The notes: a model not told the origin generated them from the letters alone. A DNA stretch of 64,000 nt from Anniella stebbinsi (GCA_029215795.1 JARDYH010000002.1:272250310-272314309); one strand, 5' to 3'; counted from the first letter of the stretch, positions 32,696 to 44,644 are shown. Numbers and translations are program-made.

Positions 32696-33355
32696 AGGCC
32701 TGGCCCAAGGCAAGTCACTGCCTGAAATGGGGACCCACCTCACTGCTGCCTCCTCCTCCTCCTCCTCCTCCTCCTCCTCCTCCTCCTCCTCCTCCTGTCT
32801 GTATGACTGCCCGCTGCCAGGTAGCTTACTTTTCCTAGTGCGAACATGTGTGCCCACATTACCAGAGTGCTACTTATAAGGTCTTTCTGCCTTCAGGAGC
32901 CACATGGAACCTGTGTGTCCAGCAAAGTATCACAAGAGATCCTGGAACTTCTGGGATTTCTCATGATTGTTCAACCTTGCGCAGGCTCCGTGTGGTTCCT
33001 GAAGGCAGAAAGACTTACAGGAGGCATGCGTGTCTGTGCCAGGAAAGTAAGCTGGCTGGCCAACAGGGTTGGAAGGCACATGAGTGGGGTATGCAAGCGT
33101 GTGGGTGGGTGGGAGGCATGGCAAGGCAGGATGGGAGATGCAGTTAGGCAGGGCAGGAGGCGCAGTGAGGTGGGAGGAATGTGGGCAAGTGAGTGGCTGC
33201 TTCTTGGTCCTGCCCTCTGCCTGCATGATCGGCTATGCAGGTGGCCAGCAAGACCAAGAAGTGACAGATCCTTTGGAGGGGGAGAGTGCCACTCTTCCCA
33301 TACTTTGCCATCTGCTGTGCCCACTTCCTACTGCTTCATGGTAGGGTTGGTCCTG
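32696..33355 (+). mobile_element. hAT-like element, 'caggcctggcccaag' family, copy 1
   Basis: Starts caggcctggcccaaggc and ends near 'gtagggttggtcctg'. The middle holds a strong inverted repeat: 'gtctttctgccttcagg' plus 'gccacatgg' on one side and 'gtggttcctgaaggcagaaagac' in its complement on the other (about 32880-32910 and 32988-33015). The same element lies in opposite orientation at 41509-42041. The frames crossing it (up to 194 residues) are shadows of a G-rich repeat, without motifs. Confidence 0.6.
32748..32797. repeat. (CCT)n microsatellite
   Basis: About 16 CCT units, inside the element above. Confidence 0.95.
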
Positions 33356-34467
33356 TTAATAGTGCCACTGCTGAACTCAACCCTCAATCAAAACTTGAGA
33401 GAGAGAAAGAGAGAGAGGGATTCTCTCTAGCTTTCTTGGCCTGCAAAATTCTCAGGCGGAACTGGGCTGCTCTTGCTTGATGAGTGTGTAATTTGTAATT
33501 TGGCTTTTGAGATTGTCTTGCATTGGTGTATATTCCCTCAGTTTTTAGAATAAAACAGAGTAATTATAGACAGTCATTCACACTGCTCTCTATCCAACAT
33601 TGATTTGATCCTTTTCAAGGCATGGTTGTAGTGGTTGTAGTGAAACGTTACATATTTGTCTCATCATGAATTGCTTTCATTTTCATTGTTACTGATCTGT
33701 AGCATGGTATAGTATCGTTGGCGAATAAACATGTGGTATGGGTCTTAAGCAGGAATGGAACTGGATTGTCCCATTTTTCCTAATCGTTGAATTCGTTTCT
33801 GTATCTGATGCATCAGTTTGCATCTTATTCAGCAAAGATGTTTGTTTCGTGTCTATTGGACAGTACAACAAGCTTCTCCACATGGGTCTTATATCATATA
33901 ATCAAGATTGGTTGCTCACGGAAGTCTACGGGTCCTTTAAACAACATTGACAACCTCTAGGGCCCCTCCCTCAGTTTATGACCTTTATCGTGCTTACAAA
34001 AAGATTGGAGATAACACAATAAGAGATGTTGGCCATGGGAAAAGATGGAGTTGCGCTATAATCACAACACCATCTAGTTGCTGTAAAAAGGAACATATAG
34101 AACTTGTCAAGAAAGGACCTTCCACTTTCCATCTGTGTAAAGAAGCTGCTCTAAATACTGAAAAGAATCCGGAAGCAGAAAGCCCTGGTAAGGACATGGG
34201 ATTTCAACCAAGGTCTCTTTAATAAGGGTTTGTTTCAGTTGGCTAATTGTTGGAGGTATAACACAGCTGATGCTTGTTTTAAGCATGTGTTTTGAAAATG
34301 CCCAGTAGTAGCCCCTTTTTTGGAAGAAGTCATTATATGGATACATTTTGTATTGGAACAATTCTTAATATTTACTGAAGTATATGTTATACCTGCTTCC
34401 TGGAAGTTAATGCATGGTCAGCACCCTTCTGACAGCTAATATTACAGCTTTGAAAGATTACCTCTTA
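33356..34467. other. Non-coding stretch
   Basis: No gene or repeat recognised, apart from a short GA run at 33399-33417. Confidence 0.4.
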
Positions 34468-34985
34468 GGCCCTTTCTACACCGGAGGGGTGTAGAGGGCT
34501 CAGGGCGGGGGATCCCAGAAGTAGCTGCTTCTGGGATTGGCATGCCCAATACACATCAGGAAGTGTAATGGCCCAGGCTTCTTCTGGGCCACTGCACATT
34601 GAGGGCGCCATTTTTTCTAATTGATGGAGAGCACACGAGTGCTTCTCCACAAAATGTAAGTTTTTTTAAAAAAAACACCACACAAGTGGGGGCCCTCCCC
34701 CCTCCCTGCCCTCCCAGGGGTGGCGAAACTGGTGCCAACAGCTCCCCTGCTGGGCACTTTGCCACGCAGTGTGGCTCCATGTCCAGTTTGCAGCTGTTCT
34801 TACTCACGAGTAAGCGTGGCTGCACCCGGGATGGGTGGGCACATTCTTCCGCAGTCCCGGGAACTTCCCGGGACCACAGAAGAATTGGGATTTTTCTGGT
34901 TTGTGTTTTCCCAGAAAAATCCCGTGCCCGCTCCCCCCCTCCTGACCCCAGGAGTCCCTGTGCGTCATTTGGTGTGGAAAGGGCC
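34468..34985. mobile_element. GC-rich DNA transposon with 'ggccctttctacacc' termini
   Basis: Left end ggccctttctacacc; right end ggtgtggaaagggcc; 518 bp. An inner word pair 'gaagtagctgcttctggg' is a local palindrome. Frames of 143 and 205 residues run through it but share no motif and change with strand, so I reject them as genes. No clear target duplication. The same terminus word appears in the repeats at 7455, 17055 and 17668. Confidence 0.6.
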
Positions 34986-35937
34986 ATAGAATGTAATGGA
35001 GTGAAGACCTTACAACACTTTCAACATTTGAATGGGTGGGCAATAGATACCAGCTGTGAATGGATGCTTATTTGGATATTTGGTCCGCTTTTGTTGAAGT
35101 TTATATATAGCTCTTTGAAACCTGTATTTTGTGCATTGAAACTGACATATTCAAATCCACGAAGCCATGTTTTTCTTCTTCCTTTTCTTTTGTTGAAATT
35201 TTACACTAACAAATAAGTTTTTTTTAATGCTTTAGTAGCTGCTGAAAAGTCAGATCACCTGCCATCTTTTCCATATTGCTGATCAAACAGGAAACAAAAT
35301 ACTGGATAAAATATGAAGAAGTCAACACAAATTATGTCCCGCAGTGATGATGAAAGAGTAACATATTAGATATTTTGTATAGGGTTTTTCTTTTCCTTTC
35401 CTCATTTATATTTTTCTTATTTTAAATGCACTTCTATGTTTCATCTGACTGGACACCGTAGTGAGATAAGCCACATTCCAATTACCTGTAACAGGAAACT
35501 GAAATTACATTCTTTAAGAGCAAATACTGATAACATAAAAGTTGCAGAAGAATGAAAAATGGTCTAATATCCAGTATTACAAAACCATTATACTATGTTA
35601 CATTCATTTACACTCAAATCTATGAATGGTGATTTGCCACCTCTCACTGTCTTCCTGCAATCAGGTTGTCAGTTGGGAGATGATAAACTGGAAGAAGGTG
35701 TAAAGTAACAAGCACTCTTTAGCCATTCCAGTTGCACCAATAGAAATGTACCCCTTGCCTTCAAGGCTTCAATGGATGGGATTTGATTCCAATTGGCCCT
35801 TCCACACTGCAATTTCTAATATTGATTGCTGGTTCTGTGCATCCTCTGCCTCCTTGCTTTGGCTGTTCTTGGAGAGGGATACTCCCCAAATTCTCCTCCT
35901 CTGAATTTCTCCCTGGATGCTGTAGTTCTAAATGACT
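34986..35937. other. Non-coding stretch
   Basis: No gene or repeat recognised. Confidence 0.4.
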
Positions 35938-36091
35938 TGGACCAGTTCTACACCAAGCAGGATATAGCGATATGAAAGTGGTATATAAAAGGCAGAAGCT
36001 ACACTACTGCTTTATAGTGGTATTGAAGTGGACTGACAACTGTTGGGGTGCATTGACACATACCATATACCGCTATATCCTGCTTGGCCTT
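35938..36091. mobile_element. Short MITE, 'gatctacac' family, copy 3
   Basis: Starts 'ggaccagttctacacc'; the words 'ccaagcaggatatagcg' (35953) and 'cgctatatcctgcttgg' (36071) are inverted copies, and 'ctacactactgctttat' plus 'tgacaactgttgggg' match the other copies. Confidence 0.6.
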
Positions 36092-36568
36092 TGTCTTGTT
36101 TCTAGAGTAGAACCAATGCATAAGGGATCTTCCATGATTCCATTTAAATGAAATGTCAAGGTCCGATTCTGCAGCTTTCATTTCCTTCAGTTCATTTGTG
36201 TCTTTCCCCTTTTGCCATTACTGATGCTTACTAGTATGTTGATAGAACATTGCCAAAAAAGAAAAAAGAAAGAAAAAAAGAGAGGTCTTGATGTGATTAC
36301 ATCAGGTTTCTTTCTTTTGTGGAGAGGGGATGTTTTACTGCTGCACTGGTACACTGGTGTTGTGCATTAATAAAACACCGCCAAAAAGGAAATTGAAGAA
36401 CATGACTGATGTGATTTCTCTCATGGATGCATCAAGTTTTTTTCTTGTGTGTGTGGTGACTTATCAATGCATTGGAGCAGACGTGTACCTCATTGCACAG
36501 GAAGAATTGTGATGCAGTCATATGGCCAAGCACATCAAATTGCTTTTACAGCATGTATTTATGTATTA

Positions 36569-36607
36569 TTTATTTGTTACACTTTTAACAAAAGTGTAAC
36601 AAATAAA
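36569..36607. repeat. Perfect 18-bp hairpin
   Basis: Arms 36569-36586 and 36590-36607 are exact inverted repeats with a 3-base loop (aac). It sits beside the SINE tail. Not followed by a T-tract transcript signal; in a eukaryotic setting it is more likely a mutational product than a terminator. Confidence 0.85.
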
Positions 36608-36624
36608 GGCAGCATAGATGATCT

Positions 36625-36788
36625 TCCTCCTCCTCTTTGGTTTATCTTCACACAGCCCTATAGTTTCAGCTGAGAGATAGCGACTAGCCCAAACTCACCC
36701 AGTGAGTTTCATGGCCAAGTGGGGATTTGAACTCAGGTCTCCCCAGTTCTAGTCCATCACTATAACCACTACACCAGACTGACTCTAG
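36625..36788 (-). mobile_element. tRNA-derived SINE with Sauria-type head
   Basis: On the minus strand the head reads 'gtgtagtggttatagtgatg' (A-box region), 'gagttcaaatccccac' (B box GTTCAAATCC), then 'ggccatgaaactcactgggt' and 'tagtcgctatctctcagc'. This matches the tRNA-like head of the squamate Sauria-type SINEs as I know them. The 3' part is short. One of the main reasons to place the window in Squamata. Confidence 0.75.
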
Positions 36789-36845
36789 TTTTGATGTTGC
36801 CAAAAGTCTTCTATGCAGAAGAAGAACATGTTGTTGTAATGCATT

Positions 36846-36915
36846 AACAACGCAATCCTATGAATGTTTACTTGGAAGTAAGACCCACTGTGTTCCATGG
36901 GATTGCTGCCTAAGT
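36846..36915. repeat. Palindromic 'gcaatcctatga' repeat
   Basis: 'acgcaatcctatgaatgttt', 'acttggaagtaagaccc', 'gggattgctgcctaa': the family seen at 22586-22672. Confidence 0.6.
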
Positions 36916-37069
36916 TAATCAAGTTGATCAGGTTCCCTGAAGAATTCTGTTTTACTCATGCACACAAAAACTTGATCTCCCACATTTAAACAATAATTTC
37001 TATGTTAATTTTAAAGACATTTATGCTTTGTCCAAACAGACTTTCTCTGGCTTCCAGTAAACATATAAA

Positions 37070-37182
37070 CAGTGCAATCCTATACACGTCTACTCAGAAG
37101 TGAGTCCTATTATATTCAATGTGGCTTAGTATTGAACTTGAAAGTACTGACCTTGCAACCTAAGAGTGCAATCCTATGCCTG
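37070..37182. repeat. Palindromic 'gcaatcctatac' repeat
   Basis: 'gtgcaatcctatacacgtct', 'actcagaagtgagtcc', and a second 'gtgcaatcctatgcctgtgt' near the right end. Best preserved ends of this family in the window. Confidence 0.65.
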
Positions 37183-37249
37183 TGTAGGCAAAAAAAAAAC
37201 ACCCAGTTCTACAACTCCCAGCATTCCCCAGTCAAATACTGGGAGTTGT

Positions 37250-37715
37250 TAGGGTGCCCAGGTGACCAACTGTCATGATTTCCCTGGATTTGTCTGACTT
37301 TTGTTCTACCCTGGGTTTCGGGGGGGGGGGGTGTTACTGTAATTTTCTATAATGTCTGGAAATGACATGCTTACTCCTTTAAGGCTGCCATTACTGTGGC
37401 AAGGGGGAATGACACACTTTCCAGAGGCCCAGCATTTCCTTCCGCTGCTCCAATCAGGGCCTTAAAGGGGAAATTGTGACATTCCCAGACATTATAGAAA
37501 AGGCCCCGATTGGAGCAGTGGAAGGGAATGACACACTTTCCGCTTCTCTGCTCCAATCAGGGCCTTTAAGGACCCAAATGGAGTGGAGGAGGGGAAAGTG
37601 CACTTTCTGGGGCTTCCAGAAAGCACATCATCCCCCCTGCCACACTAATGGGTGTCATCCTCCCCACCCCCAACTGGGTGTTCTCTTTTTGGTTTTCCCA
37701 AATATGGTCAGCCTA
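37250..37715. mobile_element. hAT-like element related to the 'ctgaccatatg' family, 7-bp flanking repeat
   Basis: Left end tagggtgcccaggtgacca; right end aaatatggtcagccta. Flanks gagttgt at 37243-37249 and 37716-37722. It inserted in another small palindrome ('acaactcccagcattcccc' and 'actgggagttgt'), which is interrupted. The inside has three related blocks 'gaatgacacactttcc' or 'gctccaatcagggcc', in part inverted. 466 bp, non-coding. Confidence 0.7.
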
Positions 37716-38370
37716 GAGTTGTAGGACTTTTTTCTGACTAAATATGCACAGTCTTGCACCCTAAACATCTTTTTTTTCTTTTAGAGGCTTTTGACAACCC
37801 ATCCTCAACTTGGACACTCGTGTTGCTGAATCAGGGTTCTTGTGCTTTGAACAACATTATAATAAATAAGAAAATGGAGCAGAGCAATACGCTAAGAAGC
37901 CAATTTTACTTCAGGCTAAGTGACACCATTTCAAAGGTGAAATGTAAGGATCATATTGTGTAAGTATTGAAATATTTTTAACATTAAAGAAAAAAATCTT
38001 CCAGCAGACAAAATTCATTTTGGTTGAGTCAGCTTTATGATAAGAAGGGCAAAGAAGCAATGTGCCCCAGCCAAGGAGAAATGTTCAATAGCCATTTGTC
38101 CTCATCTTAGAATACTTGCTGACTTGGTCAGTTCATATGCTACAGGAATGGAGATGTTGATTATAGAGAGAAATTGTTTTTAGGAAAAGATCTTGCTGCC
38201 TTTCTGTCAATTACCGATGGGCGTAACGTCACACTGACCTAACGGTATATTCTTGAATTAGTTCTGTCAGTATAAATAGAGAAGATTTCCTGCTATTTAA
38301 TGAGTCCCCACCACCATTTGTTCTATGTTGGATTCCATATAGAACTGGACAATGCTAAGTAGGGTCAAGG

Positions 38371-38371
<1 letters not shown>

Positions 38372-38401
<30 letters not shown>
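38372..38401. repeat. (TTG)n microsatellite
   Basis: Ten TTG units. Confidence 0.95.
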
Positions 38402-38477
38402 CGGTGCACTTTATTGAGACCCAGATTTTCAGCAGAGCCCAGGCTGTGCTAAATTGTGCTAAAATGAGGCTAAATTG

Positions 38478-39862
38478 TAGGGATGTGCATGCCCGAAATT
38501 ATTGTATCGTATCATTATCGGAATTTCGGACCAAAAAAAGTATCGTCTCCGATAATATCGTAGGTGGTCCGTATTGTATTGTATCGTATTTCCGATAATT
38601 ATCGGAAATCCGATATTATATAGTTTCTCCATTTTGTCCTAGAGAGTTAATTTTTGAGTCAGAGAAAGGCCTAAAACTTATTACTTTTCCAAGTTACAGG
38701 TGTGGTCCTTTTTCAAGAGACGTCATCCAGTACTCACAGATGGCCTTGAGGGGACTCAGCTGTGCAGGCACGTTGGCATTCTTCTTCATGCCAGAGCTGC
38801 ACACATTGGCTGGAGCAGTGTTTTCAAAAGAAAGAAATAATAAAATGTGTGAGAGGGATGCTGCTTCTGCTTTTGCAGTCCCCCTCCCTAAAGCAGTCCC
38901 TCCAGTCCAGACTGGAACCATTGGCTGGAGCAGTGTCTTTAAAAAGAAATAAAATGTGTGAGAGGGAGAGACAGACACCCCAGAACTGCCCCCAGCAGCA
39001 TCTCTCCTAGACCCAGAGCCACCTTGCCCAAGGCGCATCTTAGAGCTGTGTTTCATACTGCTATAAAGTACAAAAATGATTGCAACAAATGTATGCTTTG
39101 CGCACAGTATGTGACTTAGTGTGCTACTTTGACCACACAGATCCTGTGTGCAGGCTAGACATAGCAGCAGCACACTCACAGTCAATCAAGCAAACACACA
39201 CATACCCAGAGAGAGAGAGGGAGATAAATATAATTTTTAAAAAATATAATATATTTCTGTTATTTTAAAGAAAGTTAAACAGGGCAGAGGACAAAATACA
39301 CTCCCCCTCAGTCACAGTACCCCCACTCATGCTAACCCTTCAAATCAATCCAACCAGAAAATGTACTATAAAAATAAAAATTATAACTCAAAGTCTCAAA
39401 CACACAGGCAGCAACGCACAGCCGAACGAACCTGAGACACAAAGATGCAAGAGATTACAGTGAATCTCCAACAATTCGCCACCAAGACCCAGGAGCCAGG
39501 ACAGAGCTCCAACAAATCCACCCTTCTCCCCTCAACGCCTAACTCCCAACAGAGCCTGGAACACTGTGTGGGAGTTTTATGCGGGGATATCCTTAGCCCT
39601 CCTCCAACATTGTGATTGGCTCCTGCTGGAATCCATGCTGCACGATTGGTCACTGAAACTGTCAGTCTCATCAACGACACCCCACCTTCTAGCTCCGTCC
39701 ATGTGGCAGCAAAAGAGAAAGCACCTTCCGATAAAACGATAAAATACGATAATTATCGTTGGATTTCCTATGATTTCCTATCATATCATCGTTAAATGGC
39801 GACACGATAGAGAGCATATCATATCGTTATAAGTGATTTTAACGATACGATACACATCCCTA
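38478..39862. mobile_element. hAT-like element with perfect 8-bp TSD
   Basis: Ends tagggatgtgcat and atacacatccct+a; TSD ctaaattg at 38470-38477 and 39863-39870, perfect. 1385 bp. The sub-termini are rich in 'tatcg/cgata' words (for example 'ccgataattatcggaaat'), the AT-rich counterpart of the 'gatccg' words in elements A and B. Inside are two direct copies of 'attggctggagcagtg' (38806, 38921) each followed by 'aaataaaatgtgtgagaggga'-like text. The 163-residue minus-strand frame at 38694-39185 has no transposase features. Confidence 0.85.
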
Positions 39863-39870
39863 CTAAATTG

Positions 39871-41508
39871 TAGATAATCCTTGATGTTTATGCAAACTTT
39901 CCTTTTTTTCCTTTCTATCTATATGGGAAGGCCAGCTGTTGTAAGCTCTAGTGAGATTTGCTGGAGCAATTAGATGCTGTATTATTACAAGAGAAAAAAC
40001 AATATTGTGAGCAGTCTACTGGCAGTCTGGTCCCTCCAGAGAGAGTGAAGAAGAAGGGCAAGGAGAAGGGGAAGGAGAACTTATATAGGAAAGTCTGGCT
40101 CTATTCAGGTATCCAAAATCAGTGTTCAAAATTGCACGGAGAGCCTCCATGGGCACAGGAGGCTTTCCCCTTAGGAAAGTCATCCTCTGTAGGTAAAGGG
40201 TGATGAAAAAAGTAATTGAGAGAATGCAGAAGGGTGTTGCAGGCCATGCGGGCTAGTTGAACCGCTGCTGCTGATGTGTGTCATAGGCACACATGCATGT
40301 CGTTCACATCGGAAATGCTTTCCTGCCATCTGCACGTTCAGATAACATGGGAAAAGGCTGTATGCACATACTGATGAACATGCCTAGAGCTCCTTTACAC
40401 AGGGGGGTCTGAGCTCAATCAGCATGGAGGAGCTCTTTGCCTGTAGATTAGTATGTGTGTGAAGCCTTTTCCTACGCTGGTTGAATGTGTGGCTGGCAGG
40501 GAAGCATTTACTGTGGTCATCATGGGGTTGAGGTGGGGAATGGCTACATTTCTACCATGGTCATCGTTGGTGGGGGCATGGCTACAGTATTCTTCAGCAG
40601 CCTGGTCAGGTTGGATTGTGTGTGAATCTCCCTGGTGTGGAAGAGGAAAAGCGCCAAGAGGAGCTGTATAGGGATGTGTGAATGACCAGCCTCTAAATAC
40701 GTATTTGTGATACTTGTGTACATTAATCTGAATGTCTCCATTAACAGCAATTTTAGGAAGAAAGGTCAACAACTCGAATTGCAGGGATGATAGTTTGCTT
40801 TGAGGGATATCATGTCCCCTCTCCCTCTCTTTGTAATTCAGCCCATCCCTTCACCAGAGTTCCAGAAGCTGGTATCTGATCTGTAACACCTGTGCTTGGT
40901 ACAATGATTTGGATCTAGTGGAGATTATAGTCTAAACTGGTACTTACAGCCTAGCATCTAAATTGCAGATCAGAAGGTAATTCTCCAGCTGATTTGCTCG
41001 TCACAGGTGGTTGGGTTCTGAGTTGCACAGACCCAAACGCCTTAATGTGTTCTTATCCATGCAACAATGTTCAGAAATCAGTTTCTATTCAATTTTTATA
41101 TGGACCATCTGAAGTAAATCATATGGCTGGAAGTAAGCATGTGTGAAAAATCTATATAACTTCTTAATCTTAGTAGTAGCCATCAGCATATGCTCTCTCT
41201 CTCTCTCCCCCACATTCCTCCTCCTTCACAGAACACTTCTTATATCTGTATATTGTGGTATCGCTTGCATTGGGCAATATCACTCGGTTTCTTGTTCAGA
41301 TTCACATGCATTTTTTCTCAAATTCCATTCCCCTCTCGTTTTTTCCTTCTTTCTTTTTCTTACAGTGGTGTAATCTCAGAATGGATTTTTAGCAACAATT
41401 TATCTTCCTAAAATGTATTTTCAGCTTTTTGGTAAATTCTGCCAGATTCCATGTGCAAATATAAGGAAGGAAGCTTGTTTAAAACATTGCTAACTCATAT
41501 TCTCCATG
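39871..41508. other. Non-coding stretch
   Basis: No gene or named repeat recognised. A CT run lies at 41193-41207. Confidence 0.4.
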
Positions 41509-42041
41509 CAGGGCTGGGCCCATCTTGAAGTGGGAGGAAGTAGGCACAACAGGCGGCAGAGTATAAGAAGAGCGGTGCTCTAAAGGGTCCTCTGCTTCCT
41601 GGTCCTGCTGGCTGCCTGCACGGCCAAGAAGCAGCCACTTGCTCGCCTGCCTCCCACCTGCCCTGCTCGTATGCCTCCCATCCTAGCTGGCCCTGCCTGC
41701 CTGGCTGCCAGCCATCTGACTTACTTGTTCTGGCACAGATACACACACATGCCTTGCCAACACGCTGCCCGTAAGGATTTTCTGCCTTCGGGAGCCACAT
41801 AGCACCTACGCAAGGTCGGGAAAAGTATTGTGAGAAATCCTGGAAATTCCAGGACCTCTTGCAATAGTTTGCTGGCTGCACAGGCGCCACCCGGCTCCTG
41901 CAGGTCAAAATACCTTAAGAGCCACACATTGTTGATGTGGGTGCGCATATTCATACCAGGAAAATTAAGCAGGAACACAGATTGGGAGGCGGTGATGGCG
42001 GAGATGGCGGCAGCAGCAGCGACCTACCTTGGGCTGGGCCT
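41509..42041 (-). mobile_element. hAT-like element, 'cccaaggtagg' family, copy 2
   Basis: Inverted relative of 32696-33355. Shared blocks: 'tctgccttcgggagccaca', 'gcacctacgcaaggt', 'gaaatcctggaaattccagg', 'cttcctggtcctgctgg', and ends 'cagggctgggcccat' and 'cttgggctgggccta'. Several hundred bp of both copies match at low identity, with copy-specific losses. No coding evidence. Confidence 0.55.
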
Positions 42042-42252
42042 ATTTCAGTGTTTCTCAAGACAGCTGACAAAAAACAACACAAACCTTCTCTCTCTCCTCA
42101 CTCCTCTCTCTAAGCCAGCTCTGAACATTCTGTTACAGTGTAGCATGAGCACTGGCCAACAAGACCCAGGATGGAGCTATGCAGACAGGACTGGGAATGT
42201 TACTCAGTGGAGTAGGGTTGGCTTCCTTCCCAAAGTGTTCCTGAGTTTTTAC

Positions 42253-42400
42253 TGATTGATTAATTACATTTTCTGCCCAATAATTCATGTTCCCTGGGTG
42301 GATAACAAACAGTTAAAAAACTAAAATGCCTATTTAACACTTAAAAATCTAACATACTATACAAGAATTTAAAAGAATAAAATATAATATAATTAAAGAT
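42253..42400 (-). mobile_element. L2-like LINE 3' tail
   Basis: Plus strand 'attttctgcccaataattc', 'ctgggtggataacaaacag', then A-rich UTR: the complement-oriented 3' end of an L2-type LINE, diverged from the one at 51.2 kb. Confidence 0.5.
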
Positions 42401-42639
42401 ATATGGATTGTGTAAAATCAGTTCCGTCTGCGTTTCATGGATTGTCGGGTACCTTTTGTTCTGTTGTCTGCCCGTCAATGGAATTAGCCTTTTAGTTTCT
42501 GAATGTGCACAAATGCAAAGTTTTTGCAAATTCCCATGAGTGGAATTGTGCACTTTTTCATACTTTAGCCTATGGAGGCAATGCACATTTTTGACTGGCT
42601 ATTTTAATTTTTGCTTATTTTTTAATTACAAAATTTGTG

Positions 42640-42786
42640 CAAAATTCCTGAAGGTTAGAAAAGTGGTCCGCAACTCCATAGAGGCTGCCAAGTAGGGGAA
42701 AAGCCGGTCCACTGCAGAATCCTCAGGTTGGATTCATCAAAATCTGAACTCATTTGGTTCTGTTCAGGAGTTCTCCCACATCCCTA
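42640..42786. mobile_element. hAT-like right-end fragment
   Basis: Ends 'gagttctcccacatccct+a'. The left end was not found; the middle has 'gtgcaaaattcctga' similar to 25766-26132. Confidence 0.4.
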
Positions 42787-42982
42787 AATATAATGCTAAA
42801 AGTAAACAGCACAGGAATTGATAAACCATCCATAATAACTTAGAACTAAGTCTCTGAAATGCTTGGGCAAAAAGAAAGATCTTTGCCCGGCACAAAAAGA
42901 TAACAACAAACATCAGGAGGGCAGGATTGGGACCCCAGATAGGCCAGGTTTGGTTTGTGGGTCTTAAGTTCAACTCCCCTGC

Positions 42983-43540
42983 TCTAGTTCATGAAAGCTT
43001 ATGCTATAATGAATGTGTTAGTTTTTAATAGGGTGTGCAGGGACCCCCGACCTGCTTTGGAGGCCGATTCAGAGCTTCTGAATTGGTTCCTTTCTGCCTT
43101 GGCTCCCTTCAGACATCTGAAGCAGGTCAGGTGTTGTGGTTTCTTGAGTGCGAGGCCGATGGGGAGTCCATTGGATTCCCCCTCCCTGCTCATCCCCCAA
43201 ACTTGGTGAGCCACTGCCCCCTGCCTACCAAGCCAGCAGGACTTACCTGACCCATCAGCTCATGCCCGTCCTCCGCCCGTTCTGCATGAGAGCCACCATT
43301 TTTAAGGAAGATGGGGACTCTCTACTGTCATAGACTTACTGCTGCAAAGAATGGCAACTGTAAAGGGCCATTTCCAGAACTGATACAACCTGATCCAGTC
43401 TGCTTCGCCCCGATCCTGGCCTGATCTGGATTCAGACCGAAGCTGTCTAAATTGGCCCTCTTTGGTTTGGGATTCAGATTTGGAACCAGAGCAGTGCATA
43501 GCTCTTGCCTTTAAGATACCACAGGATGATTTCTTGTTTT
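42983..43540. mobile_element. 'cttatgctataat' MITE split by a hAT insertion
   Basis: 42983-43028 ('catgaaagcttatgctataa' and 'tgtgttagttttt') and 43507-43540 ('ctttaagataccacagg') are adjacent parts of the family seen at 19656-20182, separated by the hAT-like element at 43029-43506. Confidence 0.6.
43029..43506. mobile_element. hAT-like element with imperfect 8-bp TSD
   Basis: Begins tagggtgtgcaggga, ends gcagtgcatagctctt. Flanks gtttttaa (43021-43028) and gcctttaa (43507-43514) match at 6 of 8, the two differences being transitions. Sub-terminal sequence 'cctgctttggaggccgat' and 'gaagcaggtcaggtg' is shared with 1047-1312. Non-coding. Confidence 0.65.
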
Positions 43541-44640
43541 TGCCACAGGAAACGTAAACAGGTACCCCTTCGGACATGGCATGATGTTCTCATCATACGT
43601 CTCCCAAGCACTACTGCCATCATTCTGAGAAGAGTTGGCTGGTGCAAGTTACACTATGCACCGCAAACAGTGATCAAATTCATCTCTACTGTCTGGGAGA
43701 TTTCTTGTTCTTGCACCTCTGTTTCTTATTCAGCTTTACTGCTTATTTATCTTATGAGGAGAAAGATGTTTTCAACTTCCGTAGGTGCAGTCAACTATCC
43801 TCTTTGCTATTAAAAATAATGACTTTAAAGACCTGCTTTCTCAGTCCAAGATTTGTTGGCTTTCAGGAGGCATTTAGGATATCGGGCCTTGTTATACTGA
43901 ACACTAATCTTTGATTGTTGCCTAAGACTCGGAGGCACTAGATGACTACAAGCTTTAAATCGAAGCAGCATATGTCTGCAGTGGCTTGATAAGGAGCTCA
44001 ACAGCTGAGGACCTTGGTAGGTTTATAAAATTGAAACACTGGAGAATAACAAATCCTTTCGTTCCCACTTATAGCACTTTATTTCTGAGCAAAGGCTATA
44101 CCATACTTATAGGATTACAAAAAGTTCTAGGTGCCATTTAAATTCCATGAAGACATTTCTTGCTGACCAAGAGTAATATTTTAAAATGACTTTTTTGGGG
44201 GTGCAAATTGAATATGTTATGGCTATGCCTAGGAACTTTTTTCTTCTTTTCTTTTGCAGCAGACAACCAGTTGTTCTGATTATTAAATCAAGTGATGTGT
44301 TTTCCCAATCATTGCTTGTAGAAATGACAAAGCCACCTTTGTGTAAAAATTTTGTCTGAGATGTAGCATTATTACTAGCAAACATATGCTTTTGATCTTT
44401 TCAGTGATTGAACTGATGAAGGACTGTGACAGGGGTGTCTAATGCTTGCTTTTCATGTGTGATAATAAAGTTATATTTATATTGCTCATATCTTTGGGTT
44501 CCTGAGAGAACCGGTTTCTCTCAAGTACAATATCCTAATAAGAGAGAAGTAGTTAGAGAACGTGTTCCTATCTTAAAATACAAATGCATCTATCAGGGTA
44601 GAGGTGGGGGAAACATTTACTCATAGAAAGAGTCCAAGTA
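43541..44640. other. Non-coding stretch
   Basis: No gene or named repeat recognised. Confidence 0.4.
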
Positions 44641-44644
44641 ACTT

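Noticed and set aside
32846..33430. 194-residue open frame on the plus strand
   Set aside because: Lies over a repeat (32696-33355) whose second copy at 41509-42041 does not keep the frame.
34599..35216. 205-residue open frame on the plus strand, with a competing 143-residue frame on the minus strand
   Set aside because: It crosses the right border of a DNA transposon (34985), so it joins unrelated sequences, and has no domain features.
36569..36607. Hairpin as a rho-independent terminator
   Set aside because: Such terminators belong to bacteria; everything else in the window is vertebrate.
38694..39185. 163-residue frame inside the hAT-like element, considered as transposase
   Set aside because: No hAT dimerisation motif, no zinc-finger pattern and low-complexity content. 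The element looks non-autonomous.
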